Shown here: piece after piece, positions 1-10,900 of the stretch | How the letters are laid out: every line of letters starts with the position of its first letter | Numbering within the stretch: the stretch's first letter is position 1 | NCBI GenBank assembly: GCA_026984715.1 | Contig: JALSRO010000269.1 | Coordinates: forward strand, 1-12,243 | Direction: 5' to 3' | DNA: 12,243 nucleotides | Source of the DNA: Chromatiales bacterium | GTDB taxonomy: Bacteria > Pseudomonadota > Gammaproteobacteria > Thiohalospirales > Thiohalospiraceae | Made by a program: the position numbers and the translations under genes | The notes under the pieces: generated by a model | What the model saw: the letters and a program-made list of their open reading frames with translations, nothing else | What the model was told of the DNA's origin: nothing | Database searches by the model: none

Positions 1-1
1 G

Positions 2-1333
2 GCGATCCTGGTTCACCTCGAGTTCCCCGAAGAGAGAGAGCGGGAAGGTCTCGCCGAATTTCGTGAGCTGGTCAAGGCATCGGGTGCTGTCCCGGTTACA
101 GTCGTGACAGGCACGCGGCGGAGGCCCGAGGCCAAATATTTTATTGGTACCGGAAAGGCCGAAGAGGTACGGCAGCTGCTTGTCGCGGACGGGAAGATCG
201 ACGTCGTTCTGTTCAATCATGCTCTCTCACCCGCGCAGGAGCGCAATCTGGAACAGCTGCTCCAGTGCCGGGTTCTGGATCGTACCAGCCTGATTCTCGA
301 TATCTTTGCCCAGCGCGCCCGCTCCCACGAGGGCAAGCTCCAGGTGGAGCTGGCGCAGTTGCGTCACATGTCGACCCGCCTGGTACGGGGATGGACCCAT
401 CTGGAGCGGCAGAAGGGGGGGATCGGGTTGCGTGGCCCCGGTGAAACCCAGTTGGAGACCGATCGTCGGCTGTTGGGGGAGCGTATCAGGCAACTGGTAC
501 GGCGTCTGGATCGAGTTGCCCACCGGCGCGAGCAGGGGCGTCGCGCCAGGCGCCGAGCGGAAATCGGCACGGTTTCGCTGGTGGGCTATACCAACGCCGG
601 CAAATCCACCCTTTTCAATCATCTGGTCGGGACCGACGTCTATGCCGCGAACCAGCTGTTTGCAACCCTGGATCCCACCTTGAGACGATTGGAGCTGCGG
701 GACCACCGTGCAGTGGTGCTCGCCGACACCGTCGGTTTCATTCGTCACCTGCCTCATGAGCTGGTGGCCGCTTTCCGTTCCACCCTGCAGGAGAGCCGCG
801 ACGCGCAGCTGTTGTTGCATGTAATCGATGCCAGCGACCCGGAGCGGCATGAAAAGATCGACCAGGTGAATCTGGTGCTGAAAGAGATCGATGCCGCACG
901 GGTGCCGCAGATTGAGGTTTATAATAAGATCGATTTGCTGGATAATGTGACGCCGCATGTCGAACGCGATGAGCAGGGCAGGATAATCCGGGTGTGGCTG
1001 TCGGCGGCCACTGGCGCAGGGGTGGAGCTGCTGAAGGAGGCGATTGCCGACCGGATCGCCGGGGAGCAGACGGAGATGTGGTTGCGTCTCTTTCCCCAGG
1101 CAGGCAGTTTGCGGGCCTTGCTCTATCGGTGGGGAAGCATTGCGGAGGAGAGGGTCGAGAGTTCCGGAGCCTGGTTGCTGGCCATCCGTCTGGATGCGAG
1201 ACAGAGGGCGCAGCTGCAACGGCAGGAAGGTTTTGACAGCGTTGAGATCCTGCCGGGGTCTCCCGATGCGGGTACGGAAGCGTTCCCGGGTTGTCGGCCC
1301 CGCGGGGGGCAGCGGCGGCAAGATACTACCTAA
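2..1333 (+). CDS. hflX: GTPase HflX, 5' end cut off by window edge
   Basis: This is a ribosome-associated GTPase of the Obg-HflX group. HflX binds the 50S subunit and is known to split stalled or heat-damaged 70S ribosomes. The frame is open from base 2 with no stop before it, and codons 2-103 read as HflX sequence (ILVHLEF, then VTGTRRRPEAKYFIGTGKAEE). The ATG at 104 is therefore internal and the true start lies off the left edge. Visible family marks are the N-terminal motif LFNHALSPAQERNLE, then ERQKGGIGLRGPGETQLETD just before the G domain, P-loop GYTNAGKST at 584-610, switch motif DTVGFIRHLPH near 725, and G4 motif NKID near 925. A normal C-terminal HflX domain follows. hflK begins 21 bases downstream, the conserved hflX-hflK-hflC order; hfq would be expected upstream, outside the window. 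Nothing looks broken. Confidence 0.97.
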   Translation, partial: AILVHLEFPEEREREGLAEFRELVKASGAVPVTVVTGTRRRPEAKYFIGTGKAEEVRQLLVADGKIDVVLFNHALSPAQERNLEQLLQCRVLDRTSLILDIFAQRARSHEGKLQVELAQLRHMSTRLVRGWTHLERQKGGIGLRGPGETQLETDRRLLGERIRQLVRRLDRVAHRREQGRRARRRAEIGTVSLVGYTNAGKSTLFNHLVGTDVYAANQLFATLDPTLRRLELRDHRAVVLADTVGFIRHLPHELVAAFRSTLQESRDAQLLLHVIDASDPERHEKIDQVNLVLKEIDAARVPQIEVYNKIDLLDNVTPHVERDEQGRIIRVWLSAATGAGVELLKEAIADRIAGEQTEMWLRLFPQAGSLRALLYRWGSIAEERVESSGAWLLAIRLDARQRAQLQRQEGFDSVEILPGSPDAGTEAFPGCRPRGGQRRQDTT

Positions 1334-1354
1334 TTCAACTGAGCGGAGTTTCAA

Positions 1355-2542
1355 ATGGCCTGGAATGAACCGGGAGGTTCCAAGGGGAAGGACCCTTGGG
1401 GAGGTGGTGGCGAACAGGGACCACCCGACCTCGACGAGATGTTGAAAAAACTGCAGGAGAAGTTTGGCGGCCTGTTCGGCGGCCGCGGGGGTGACAGCGG
1501 TTCAGAAGGGGGGAGCGGCGCGCCTCAGGCCGGCCCGATGGGGATTGGAATCGTCGTCGGTATCGTCCTGCTGGTGTGGGCGTTGTCGGGGATCTACATC
1601 ATCGACGAAGGTCGTCGTGGCGTGGTTACCCAGTTCGGTGCCTTTCATAAGATTACCGGTCCGGGCCCCCATTGGCATGCGCGTTTCATTCAGAGCGTGG
1701 AGGATGTCAATGTCGATCAGATCCGTAGCGTCGAGCTCGGCTTCGAGAATACTGGCGAATCCCTGATGCTGACTCAGGACGAGAACATCATCGAGGTGAA
1801 GTTCTCGTTGCAATACAAGGTGAAGGATGCGCGAGACTATCTGTTCAATGTGCGCGATCCGGATGCCGTGTTGCGCCAGGCTGCGGAGAGTGCCATTCGT
1901 GAGGTGGTCGGCAAAAGCACCTTGGACAAGGTGATCACCACCGGCCGTTCCGAGATTGCCGCGAGTACCATGAAGTTGCTTCAGTCGATCCTGGATCACT
2001 ACCGCGTGGGGCTGGAGTTGACCAGTGTCAACATGCAGAAAGCCCAGGCTCCCGAGCAGGTGCAGGATGCGTTTGCCGACGCAGTGAAGGCTCGGGAAGA
2101 TGAGCAGCGAGTGAAAAACGAGGCCGAGGCCTATGCCAATGATATCCTGCCCAAGGCGCGCGGGGCCGCGGCGCGGCGCATCGAGGAGGCCAACGCCTAT
2201 AAATCCAAGGTGATTGCGGATGCCCAAGGTGAGGCAAGTCGCTTTGAGAGCGTGCTGGCCGAGTATCGCAAGGCCCCCGAGGTGACTCGGGAACGTCTCT
2301 ATCTCGATGCCATGGAATCGGTCATGCAGCACAGCAGTACCGTGATGATCGATGTGGATGGGGGAAACAATCTGCTCTACCTCCCTCTTGAGCAGATCAT
2401 GAAGGGGCAGCAGCCGTTCGGCGGCCTCGATACCGGCCTGAAACTTCCCTCGCCACCCCTGCTGCCGACAGCACCGGCTAACAGTGGTGGTAATGGAAAA
2501 CGTACGCGTGACAGCCTGCGCACTCGGGAGATACGCCGATGA
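1355..2542 (+). CDS. hflK: FtsH protease modulator HflK
   Basis: HflK is an SPFH/prohibitin-family protein of the inner membrane. With HflC it forms the large periplasm-facing complex that surrounds and restrains the FtsH protease. The 395-residue product has the typical HflK layout. There is a glycine- and charge-rich cytoplasmic N-terminus (residues 1-60, with runs such as GGGGEQGPP and FGGRGGDSG). One membrane helix follows at about 62-83, then the SPFH domain starting at IDEGRRGVVTQFGAF. A long charged helical region rich in A, E, K and R lies at about 235-300, and the C-terminal tail is Pro/Gly-rich and probably disordered. The ATG at 1355 follows a GCGGAG-type ribosome binding site. The stop codon overlaps the hflC start by 4 bases (ATGA), which implies translational coupling and roughly equal production of the two partners. 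Confidence 0.96.
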   Translation: MAWNEPGGSKGKDPWGGGGEQGPPDLDEMLKKLQEKFGGLFGGRGGDSGSEGGSGAPQAGPMGIGIVVGIVLLVWALSGIYIIDEGRRGVVTQFGAFHKITGPGPHWHARFIQSVEDVNVDQIRSVELGFENTGESLMLTQDENIIEVKFSLQYKVKDARDYLFNVRDPDAVLRQAAESAIREVVGKSTLDKVITTGRSEIAASTMKLLQSILDHYRVGLELTSVNMQKAQAPEQVQDAFADAVKAREDEQRVKNEAEAYANDILPKARGAAARRIEEANAYKSKVIADAQGEASRFESVLAEYRKAPEVTRERLYLDAMESVMQHSSTVMIDVDGGNNLLYLPLEQIMKGQQPFGGLDTGLKLPSPPLLPTAPANSGGNGKRTRDSLRTREIRR

Positions 2543-3420
2543 GCATCAACTACAAGACCGCCTCGCTGGTCGTCATACTGGCGGCAGGGCTGCTGTTGTC
2601 CCTCTCCGTTTTTACGGTGGGAGAGCGTGAGTATGCCATCCTGTTCCGGCTGGGAGAGATTACCCGCTCGGATTTCAAGCCTGGTCTGCATCTGAAGATG
2701 CCACTGATCAACAATGTGCGCAAGTTCGACCGGCGTATCCTGGTGCTCGACGCCCGTCCGGAATTTTTCCTCACCAGCGAGAAGAAGAACGTCAATGTAG
2801 ACTACTTCGTCGAGTGGCGCATCAATGACGTACGCCGCTACTACACTGCTGTGGGCGGCCAGGAGGCCCAAGTACTGCAACGGTTGTCCCGTATCATCAA
2901 CGATGGAATGCTGGCCGAGTTTGCCAAGCGCACCATCCAGGAGGTTGTCTCCGGTGAGCGCGCCAAGATAATGGATCTGGTGCAGAAGTCGGCCAACCGG
3001 CAGGCGCAGGTGTTCGGGGTAGAGGTTGTGGATGTGCGCATCAAACGCATCGATCTGCCACCGGAGGTCAGTAATTCGGTCTATCAGCGCATGCGCGCTG
3101 AACGAACCCGGGTGGCCAAGGAGCTGCGCTCGAGGGGTGCTGAAGCCGCGGAGCGGATCCGTGCTGACGCCGATCGACAGCGTACGGTCATCCTGGCGGA
3201 TGCTTACAGCAAGGCAGAGCGGATACGCGGTGAAGGTGATGCCAAGGCAGCAGATATCTATGCCGAGGCCTATCAGAAGGATCCGGAGTTCTACTCCCTG
3301 TACCGTAGTCTGAATGTGTACAAAAATGTCTTCCGCGGGAAGGATGATATTCTGATCTTCAAGCCGGATTCCAAATTCTTCAAGTATTTCAACGATCCTA
3401 GTGGCAAAAGCTCTGATTGA
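2539..3420 (+). CDS. hflC: FtsH protease modulator HflC
   Basis: HflC is the second SPFH/prohibitin-family subunit of the HflK-HflC complex. It is anchored in the inner membrane, and the complex controls access of membrane substrates to FtsH. The 293 residues are the usual length. One N-terminal membrane helix lies at about residues 8-26. The SPFH domain follows, starting VGEREYAILFRLGEI, with family-typical stretches PGLHLKMPLINNVRKFDRR and DVRIKRIDLPPEV. Next is the alanine/arginine-rich helix (about 190-245, ERTRVAKELRSRGAEAAERIR) and the typical ending SLNVYKNVFRGKDDILIFKPDSKFF. The start at 2539 lies inside the hflK stop, with GGGAG about 10 bases upstream. No key segment is missing. Confidence 0.96.
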   Translation: MSINYKTASLVVILAAGLLLSLSVFTVGEREYAILFRLGEITRSDFKPGLHLKMPLINNVRKFDRRILVLDARPEFFLTSEKKNVNVDYFVEWRINDVRRYYTAVGGQEAQVLQRLSRIINDGMLAEFAKRTIQEVVSGERAKIMDLVQKSANRQAQVFGVEVVDVRIKRIDLPPEVSNSVYQRMRAERTRVAKELRSRGAEAAERIRADADRQRTVILADAYSKAERIRGEGDAKAADIYAEAYQKDPEFYSLYRSLNVYKNVFRGKDDILIFKPDSKFFKYFNDPSGKSSD

Positions 3421-3439
3421 TATGGCGGGAGCGTACTGA

Positions 3440-3628
3440 ATGTGGCAGGATCTGTTCACGGCCGCAGCCTTGGTGCTGGTGATCGAGGGGATCCTGCCAT
3501 TCGTCCACCCCGAGGCCTATCGTCGAGCGGTGATACTGCTGGCGGAGCAGGACGATCGCATGTTGCGCATCGGTGGCTTGCTCAGCATGCTGGTGGGGGC
3601 CGCGCTGGTTTTTATTATCAGAAACTGA
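3440..3628 (+). CDS. DUF2065 (YjeT-type) small membrane protein
   Basis: This 62-residue protein has two predicted membrane helices, at about residues 5-21 and 44-60. They are joined by a short loop containing HPEAYRRAV and the polar segment EQDDRMLR. Sequence and position match the DUF2065/YjeT family, which sits between hflC and purA in many gammaproteobacteria, including E. coli. Its biochemical role is not known to me. Its constant place after hflC suggests a link to the HflKC-FtsH complex, but that is inference from context only. GGGAG at about 3427-3431 is a reasonable ribosome binding site for the ATG at 3440. hisZ starts 6 bases after the stop codon, so the gene is most likely co-transcribed with both neighbours. 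Confidence 0.88.
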   Translation: MWQDLFTAAALVLVIEGILPFVHPEAYRRAVILLAEQDDRMLRIGGLLSMLVGAALVFIIRN

Positions 3629-3634
3629 TCACCA

Positions 3635-6123
<2,489 letters not shown>

Positions 6124-6196
6124 CAGCCCCCTCTCCGGGCACTTGATTTCCGTCGTTTTCGTTTTTCTTCTACGGTGCTCTCTCACGCGATACCTC

Positions 6197-6209
6197 GTGG
6201 CCGAGCCAC
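6197..6209 (+). other. Short hairpin in the purA-sixA gap
   Basis: GTGGC and GCCAC form a perfect 5-base stem with a 3-base loop (CGA) in the 108-base gap after purA, shortly before the phosphatase start. No T-run follows directly, so it is not a convincing intrinsic terminator. It could be a minor RNA structure near the next ribosome binding site, or chance. The rest of the gap is pyrimidine-rich, and I see no clear promoter in it. Confidence 0.2.
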
Positions 6210-6231
6210 CGCCCCCGTTCGGTAGCTTTTC

Positions 6232-6753
6232 ATGAGCCACCGACACCTGTTCCTTCTCCGCCATGCCAAGTCTAGCTGGGACTCGGATGTACCCAGTGAT
6301 TTCGAGCGTCCTCTGGCTCAGCGGGGCCTGAAGGATGCTTTTCGAATTGCCGCCTGGATGGGGAGCCGGGGGATTGTCCCGGATCACATCGTCAGCTCAC
6401 CTGCTGTGCGCGCCATTCAGACGGTGCAGCAGATCTGCGTCCGGCTTGCCCTTCCGGAGGAGTTGGTCCGCCGGGATGAGCACCTCTATCTGGCCAGTCT
6501 GGCCACCCTTCTCCAAGTGCTGGCCGGCGTCCCCGCCACAGCCGGATTTCCGTTGTTGGTGGCGCACAACCCCGGCCTGGATGAGCTGCTCCTCTATCTG
6601 TGCGGAGAGGGGCTGCCATACACCGGCAGCGGAAAACTGATGACCACAGCGGCACTCGTTCGAATCGAATTGCCGGATGAGTGGAGCAGATTGCCTGCCC
6701 GTTGTGGAAAAGTGATTGACTTCATACGAGCGAAGGAGCTGGAGCAGCCTTGA
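6232..6753 (+). CDS. SixA-type histidine phosphatase family protein
   Basis: This is a 173-residue member of the histidine phosphatase (phosphoglycerate mutase-like) superfamily, in the small SixA-like branch. Catalytic marks are present. LLRHAKSSW has the phosphohistidine nucleophile His11 next to Arg10. SSPAVRAIQT supplies Arg60, DEHLYLAS supplies an acidic residue near 82-83, and VAHNPGLDEL supplies the second His112. E. coli SixA removes phosphate from histidine phosphotransfer components, but the substrate here cannot be told from sequence, so I leave the symbol blank. The start has no strong ribosome binding site (GGTAG 7 bases upstream). It lies 108 bases after purA, further than the spacing inside the upstream operon, so it may have its own promoter. 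It is the last GC-rich gene before the composition changes. Confidence 0.85.
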   Translation: MSHRHLFLLRHAKSSWDSDVPSDFERPLAQRGLKDAFRIAAWMGSRGIVPDHIVSSPAVRAIQTVQQICVRLALPEELVRRDEHLYLASLATLLQVLAGVPATAGFPLLVAHNPGLDELLLYLCGEGLPYTGSGKLMTTAALVRIELPDEWSRLPARCGKVIDFIRAKELEQP

Positions 6754-7126
6754 AAAGGCTATGGCAGCTTTGGCCACGAAGCGCATGAAGATATTGATTT
6801 TACGATGGAAGACAGCAGGTCGCTATCCCGGTAACAATTGATATCGGGTTGATGCCCTTCCTCTGTCACGGACGCAGCTTACCGTTTTTCGACAGTTCAG
6901 ATCTCTCTTCGCGCCCTTTATGGTGAGAGTGGTTTCAAGGTGTGAGGCAAATGAGTAAACCGTAATCCGCACTCCTTTCCCGCGCCAATAACACCTTCCC
7001 ATACGAAACGATGGGCCTTGGTTCGATATCAGGGTATTACTTCATACCAAATCACCGACAAACTCCTGGACTTGATGTGACAGAGGGACGGCAGGTGGCA
7101 CTCTACCCGAGAAGAATGGCGTTTTG
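6754..7126. other. Intergenic stretch without a convincing gene
   Basis: About 370 bases separate the phosphatase from the promoter of the next gene. No open frame with a ribosome binding site and recognisable product is present on either strand. The longest candidate after the phosphatase stop is a 26-codon frame from 6761, which I do not support. I found no tRNA, no strong terminator (no GC stem followed by a T-run) and no transposase remnant. Base composition becomes more AT-rich across this stretch, marking the border between the core operon and the accessory block. Confidence 0.6.
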
Positions 7127-7155
7127 TTGACACCGCTAAAAAATGGGATTATTAT
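7127..7155 (+). promoter_or_regulatory. Predicted sigma70 promoter of the DUF6502 gene
   Basis: TTGACA at 7127-7132 is a perfect -35 box. After exactly 17 bases, TATTAT at 7150-7155 is a -10 box one mismatch from consensus. Transcription would be expected to start at about 7161-7163, only 1-3 bases before the ATG at 7164. That would give a leaderless or nearly leaderless transcript. It would also exclude the ATG at 7143, which lies inside the promoter. This rests on consensus matching alone. Confidence 0.55.
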
Positions 7156-7162
7156 CCCATTT
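7141..7162. promoter_or_regulatory. Perfect 9-4-9 inverted repeat over the -10 box; candidate operator
   Basis: AAATGGGAT at 7141-7149 and ATCCCATTT at 7154-7162 are perfect reverse complements separated by TATT. The loop and the first bases of the right arm form the predicted -10 box, and the right arm ends one base before the ATG at 7164. A protein bound here would cover the promoter core. Because the gene just downstream encodes a predicted helix-turn-helix protein, self-repression is a natural hypothesis. The AT-rich 9-base stem makes a terminator or RNA hairpin less likely, and no T-run follows. Confidence 0.5.
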
Positions 7163-7163
7163 A

Positions 7164-7979
7164 ATGAATGGTGCGATTAAAGTAGTTCTCACTAGAGCGG
7201 TCATAAAAATACTCAAGCCGTTGATAAGGGTGCTTATGCGTCACGAAGTGTCGTATGGGGAGTTTGCCGAAATGGCCAAACGTGCCTATGTGGAAGTTGC
7301 GTATGAGCACTTCTCCATTCCCGGACGCAAGATGACCTATTCGCGCGCGGCAGTTTTGACCGGGCTGAACCGGAAGGAGACAGTTCGCCTGATGCAACAA
7401 GATATTGAAGATATACGGGCGAGAAAAGGAACAACCAATAGGGCAATACGTGTTGTTACCGGCTGGTTGAACGATTCGAAGTATTCGGGAAGGGAGGTTC
7501 ACCCCAAGGAGTTACCGCTAAAGGGAGATGGCGCCAGCTTTGAGACGTTGGTTGCTCAATATAGTGGCGACATCACAGCCAGGGCGGTTTTGGATGAGTT
7601 GCGGCGGGTAGGGATAGTTGAATTGTCGGCAGACAAGAAAACAGTCAGGCTGGTTAAAGAGGGTTATATTCCTGGAAACGGCGAACCTGAACAGATAGAT
7701 ATCCTCTCAATCTGTGTTGCCGACCTGCTGGAAACGGCAGTGCATAATCTGGAGTCGAACGATGTGCGGTTCCAGCGTCAGCTTATTCACAAAGATGTTC
7801 CTCTGGCTGTCGCAGAAGAGTTCAAGGCCTGTTCTCGGGAAAAATCAGCCGAGCTGTTGCAAGACATGAATCGCTGGATGAAAGAAAAATCCGTAACAAT
7901 AGCAGACACAGATGGGCCATCGGTCCGTCGGATGGGAATCGGAATTTACTATTTTGAAGATAAAGGGACCAACCAGTAG
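7164..7979 (+). CDS. DUF6502 family protein, predicted winged-helix DNA-binding
   Basis: This 271-residue protein resembles the DUF6502 family in its N-terminal block: MNGAIKVVLTRA, then KILKPLIRVLMRHEVSYGEF and AKRAYVEVA. From the sequence I predict a helix-turn-helix at about residues 56-79 (KMTYSRAAVLTGLNRKETVRLMQQ region, pattern A..TGLNRKE..RL). A wing-like strand pair follows at LRRVGIVELSADKKTVRLVKEGY, and the C-terminal half is mainly helical. No membrane segment or signal peptide is seen. Function is unknown; transcriptional regulator is an inference. An in-frame ATG at 7143 would add seven residues but sits inside the predicted promoter, so I prefer 7164. An ATG at 7236 with AAGGG upstream would remove conserved residues. 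No start has a clear ribosome binding site except 7236. The stop is 15 bases before the lipoprotein gene, so the two are probably one transcript. It is AT-richer than the upstream operon. Confidence 0.8.
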   Translation: MNGAIKVVLTRAVIKILKPLIRVLMRHEVSYGEFAEMAKRAYVEVAYEHFSIPGRKMTYSRAAVLTGLNRKETVRLMQQDIEDIRARKGTTNRAIRVVTGWLNDSKYSGREVHPKELPLKGDGASFETLVAQYSGDITARAVLDELRRVGIVELSADKKTVRLVKEGYIPGNGEPEQIDILSICVADLLETAVHNLESNDVRFQRQLIHKDVPLAVAEEFKACSREKSAELLQDMNRWMKEKSVTIADTDGPSVRRMGIGIYYFEDKGTNQ

Positions 7980-7994
7980 TCTAAGGAGTACAAC

Positions 7995-10900
7995 ATGAGA
8001 TACCTTACCTCTAAAAAAAATATTAAGCCGTTCAAATATCTTCTGCTCGGCATTGCTATGGCAATACTGGTTGGGTGTAGTGGAGGCAGCGGTGGGGGAT
8101 GCGCAGATGATGATAGTTGTCCCGGCGATATAATTGGCACCGGTATTCGTGGGACTGCGGCAACTGGTGAACCCCTGACAAATGCAACCATTACGGTAAA
8201 GTCAAGGTCCGGTGCGATTAAAACTGCAACATCTGATGCAAATGGGAAATTTGAAATAAAGGATTTGGACGATGATGGACCCTACCTGCTGCGCGTGAAA
8301 AACAGAGATGGAAAGTTTCTCTATAGCGTGGCGCACAAGGGGGATAGCAACACCATCACTAGAAATATTCACCCCTACACGGATCTTATAATCCGAAACT
8401 GGTTCCAAACTCAGGGACAGAGTATTGACTCAGTGTTCTCCGGAAACGCAGCAATTTCAAATATGCCAACAGAACAGGCAGTCAATGCAATAAAGAGCGA
8501 AATTCACAATATTGTTGCGCAAGTTCTGGCCAGCAATGGCGCGGCGGATATCGACCTTTTATCCACGCCTTTCGATGCAAACGGTACGGGTTTTGATGCC
8601 TTTCTGGACAACTCTCCTGTAATAATCAACAACAGCCGGGTTACTGTTGTAATCAATGATCCTGTAACGGATATTCAGAACGTTGTCATTAATGGCATAG
8701 GCTTGGATACCGATCTGACTACATCAAACGACAATGTGCCGAGCACCCCGGAGAATGTCCGGGCGTTACCTGCAAGCACCACTGAAATACTGGTTGCCTG
8801 GGAGGCGTCGACGGATGATAAAGGCGTTGCTGGTTACAATATTTTCCGCAATGGAACACTGGTGGGAACGACGCCCTATCCCGTATTTACAGACAAAGGA
8901 CTTTCGGCAAACACGAACTACATCTATGAAGTCGAAGCGGTGGATGGTCGAGGTCAGAAGTCGGCAAAGAGCATGGCAACGGCATCGATAATGCTGGATA
9001 AACCGGACACCATGGCACCACCTGTGCCGACAGAATTGACCTCTACAGCCAATGGGAATGACATCCATCTGGGCTGGACCCAAGATCAGGTGAATGATGT
9101 ATTTGGCTTCAAAATATTACGCGGTAGCAGGGGGAATGTAACTGCTGAAATTGCGAAAGTTACCTCCACCTCGTATATGGATTTTGGCCTGGCACCGGCC
9201 ACGGAATATTGCTACAAGGTGGCTGCTTATGATGCGGCCGGGAACGAGTCCGCAGCCAGTGAAGAAGCTTGTGTAACCACAGGTGGCACAATATCCGGGC
9301 CATCCACTGTATCATTTTCTGCGGCAGCCTATTCGGTATCGGAAAACAGCTCGAGTATTACGATTACCGTCAGTCGTTCCGGAGATATATCAAAGGCGGT
9401 CAGTGTTGATTACTCGGCAAGCCCCGGAACGGCTGCTGACGGTGAAGATTTCTCCGCAGTTTCGGGAACTTTGAGCTGGGCTGCAAATGACGGCAGTGCA
9501 AAGACATTTGAGGTGCAAATTATTTCGGATAGTGCAACAGAAGGGGATGAAACCGTCAACCTCTCGCTGTCTAATCCTTCAGCGGATACTGCCATTGGAG
9601 CGAATGCCACAGCAATCCTGACTATCATTGATTATGTGGTGGGTGTCTGTAATGGAGAAATAACAAACAGCACCATTACTGAAGATACAATTCTGAGTGA
9701 ACCCTGTTACAAGGTTCCAAATGGTATTCGGGTAGAAAACCCGGCAAAACTCACCATCAGCCCGGGGGTAAGGTTGGAGTTTGCTGCTGGCACAAAGCTA
9801 CAGGTCAACAAAGGCGCTTCGTTGTACGCCGTTGGTCAGCAGGATCAGCCCATTGTGATTACAGCTATGGAGGCAACGCCGGGTTACTGGGGGGGGATCG
9901 AGTTTTACCGTAGTAACAGCATTAACAATCAGCTGGATTATGTGACGGTAGAATATGGGGTCATTAATATAGGTACGGTTTCCTTCCCATCTGATCCTGC
10001 ACGCCTGAGTATCAGGAACACCGTATCCCGATACGCCAGCGATCTGGGAATATACATCTATGACAGCAGTGTTCAGTTGGGCTCTTTCGAGAACAACACG
10101 CTGACTCTGAATGATCGTCCGGTTAGCTTGCCTGCCGAAATGGTTGGGATGCTGGGGAGTGATAGTCGTTACAGCGGTAACACCGATGATCGGATTCATG
10201 TTTTTGACCAGGATATCGTTACGGCACAAACCTGGAAAAAACTGGATGTTCCCTACTATATGCAGGATGGCTCCAGATATGATATTGACGCGGCCTTGAT
10301 CATCGAAGCTGGAGTTTTACTTGAATTCAACTCAGGCTCGAAGTTGCAAATTTCCAGCTCTGGTTCACTAAAGGCCATTGGTACAATGGCAGCACCAATC
10401 CTGTTCACAGGGTTGGAAAAAACCCCGGGTTACTGGGATGGCATCGAGTTTTATCGTAGTAACAGCACTAACAATCAGCTGGATTATGTGACGGTTGAAT
10501 ATGGTGTCATTAATATTGGCACGGTTTCCTTCCCATCTGATCCTGCACGTCTGAGTATCAGGAACACCGTATCCCGATACGCCAGCGATCTGGGAATGCA
10601 CATCTATGACAGTAGTGTTCAGTTAGGCTCTTTCGAAAACAACACGCTGACTCTAAATGATCGTCCTGTTAAATTGCCTGCCGAAATGGTTGGAGTATTG
10701 GGGAGTGATAGCCAATACAGCGGTAACACCGATGATCGGATTCATGTTTTTGACCAGGATATCGTTACAGCACAAACCTGGAAAAAACTGGATGTTCCCT
10801 ATTATATGCAGGATAGCTCCAGGTATGATGTTAATGCGGCCTTGATCATCGATGCAGGGGTTTCACTTGAATTCAACTCAGGCTCCAAGTTACAGGTTTC

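Noticed and set aside
227..1354. Long open frame on the minus strand opposite hflX
   Set aside because: It is a mirror of the GC-rich hflX coding sequence. Its product resembles no family, and the + strand gene is certain. The same holds for long minus-strand frames opposite hflK (1502-2332), hflC (2377-3459) and purA (4900-5529).
6761..6841. 26-codon frame after the phosphatase gene
   Set aside because: It is very short, has no ribosome binding site, no recognisable product and no coding-like composition; probably chance.
7096..7112. TGGCAC as the -24 element of a sigma54 promoter
   Set aside because: The required GC at the -12 position is missing at the correct distance, and a much better sigma70 match lies just downstream.
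7141..7162. The inverted repeat as an intrinsic terminator of the upstream phosphatase gene
   Set aside because: It is almost 400 bases downstream, its stem is AT-rich, no T-run follows, and it overlaps a strong promoter match.
7143..7166. ATG at 7143 as the start of the DUF6502 gene
   Set aside because: It is in frame but lies between the predicted -35 and -10 boxes and inside the inverted repeat, with no ribosome binding site. The ATG at 7164 keeps the family-like N-terminus.
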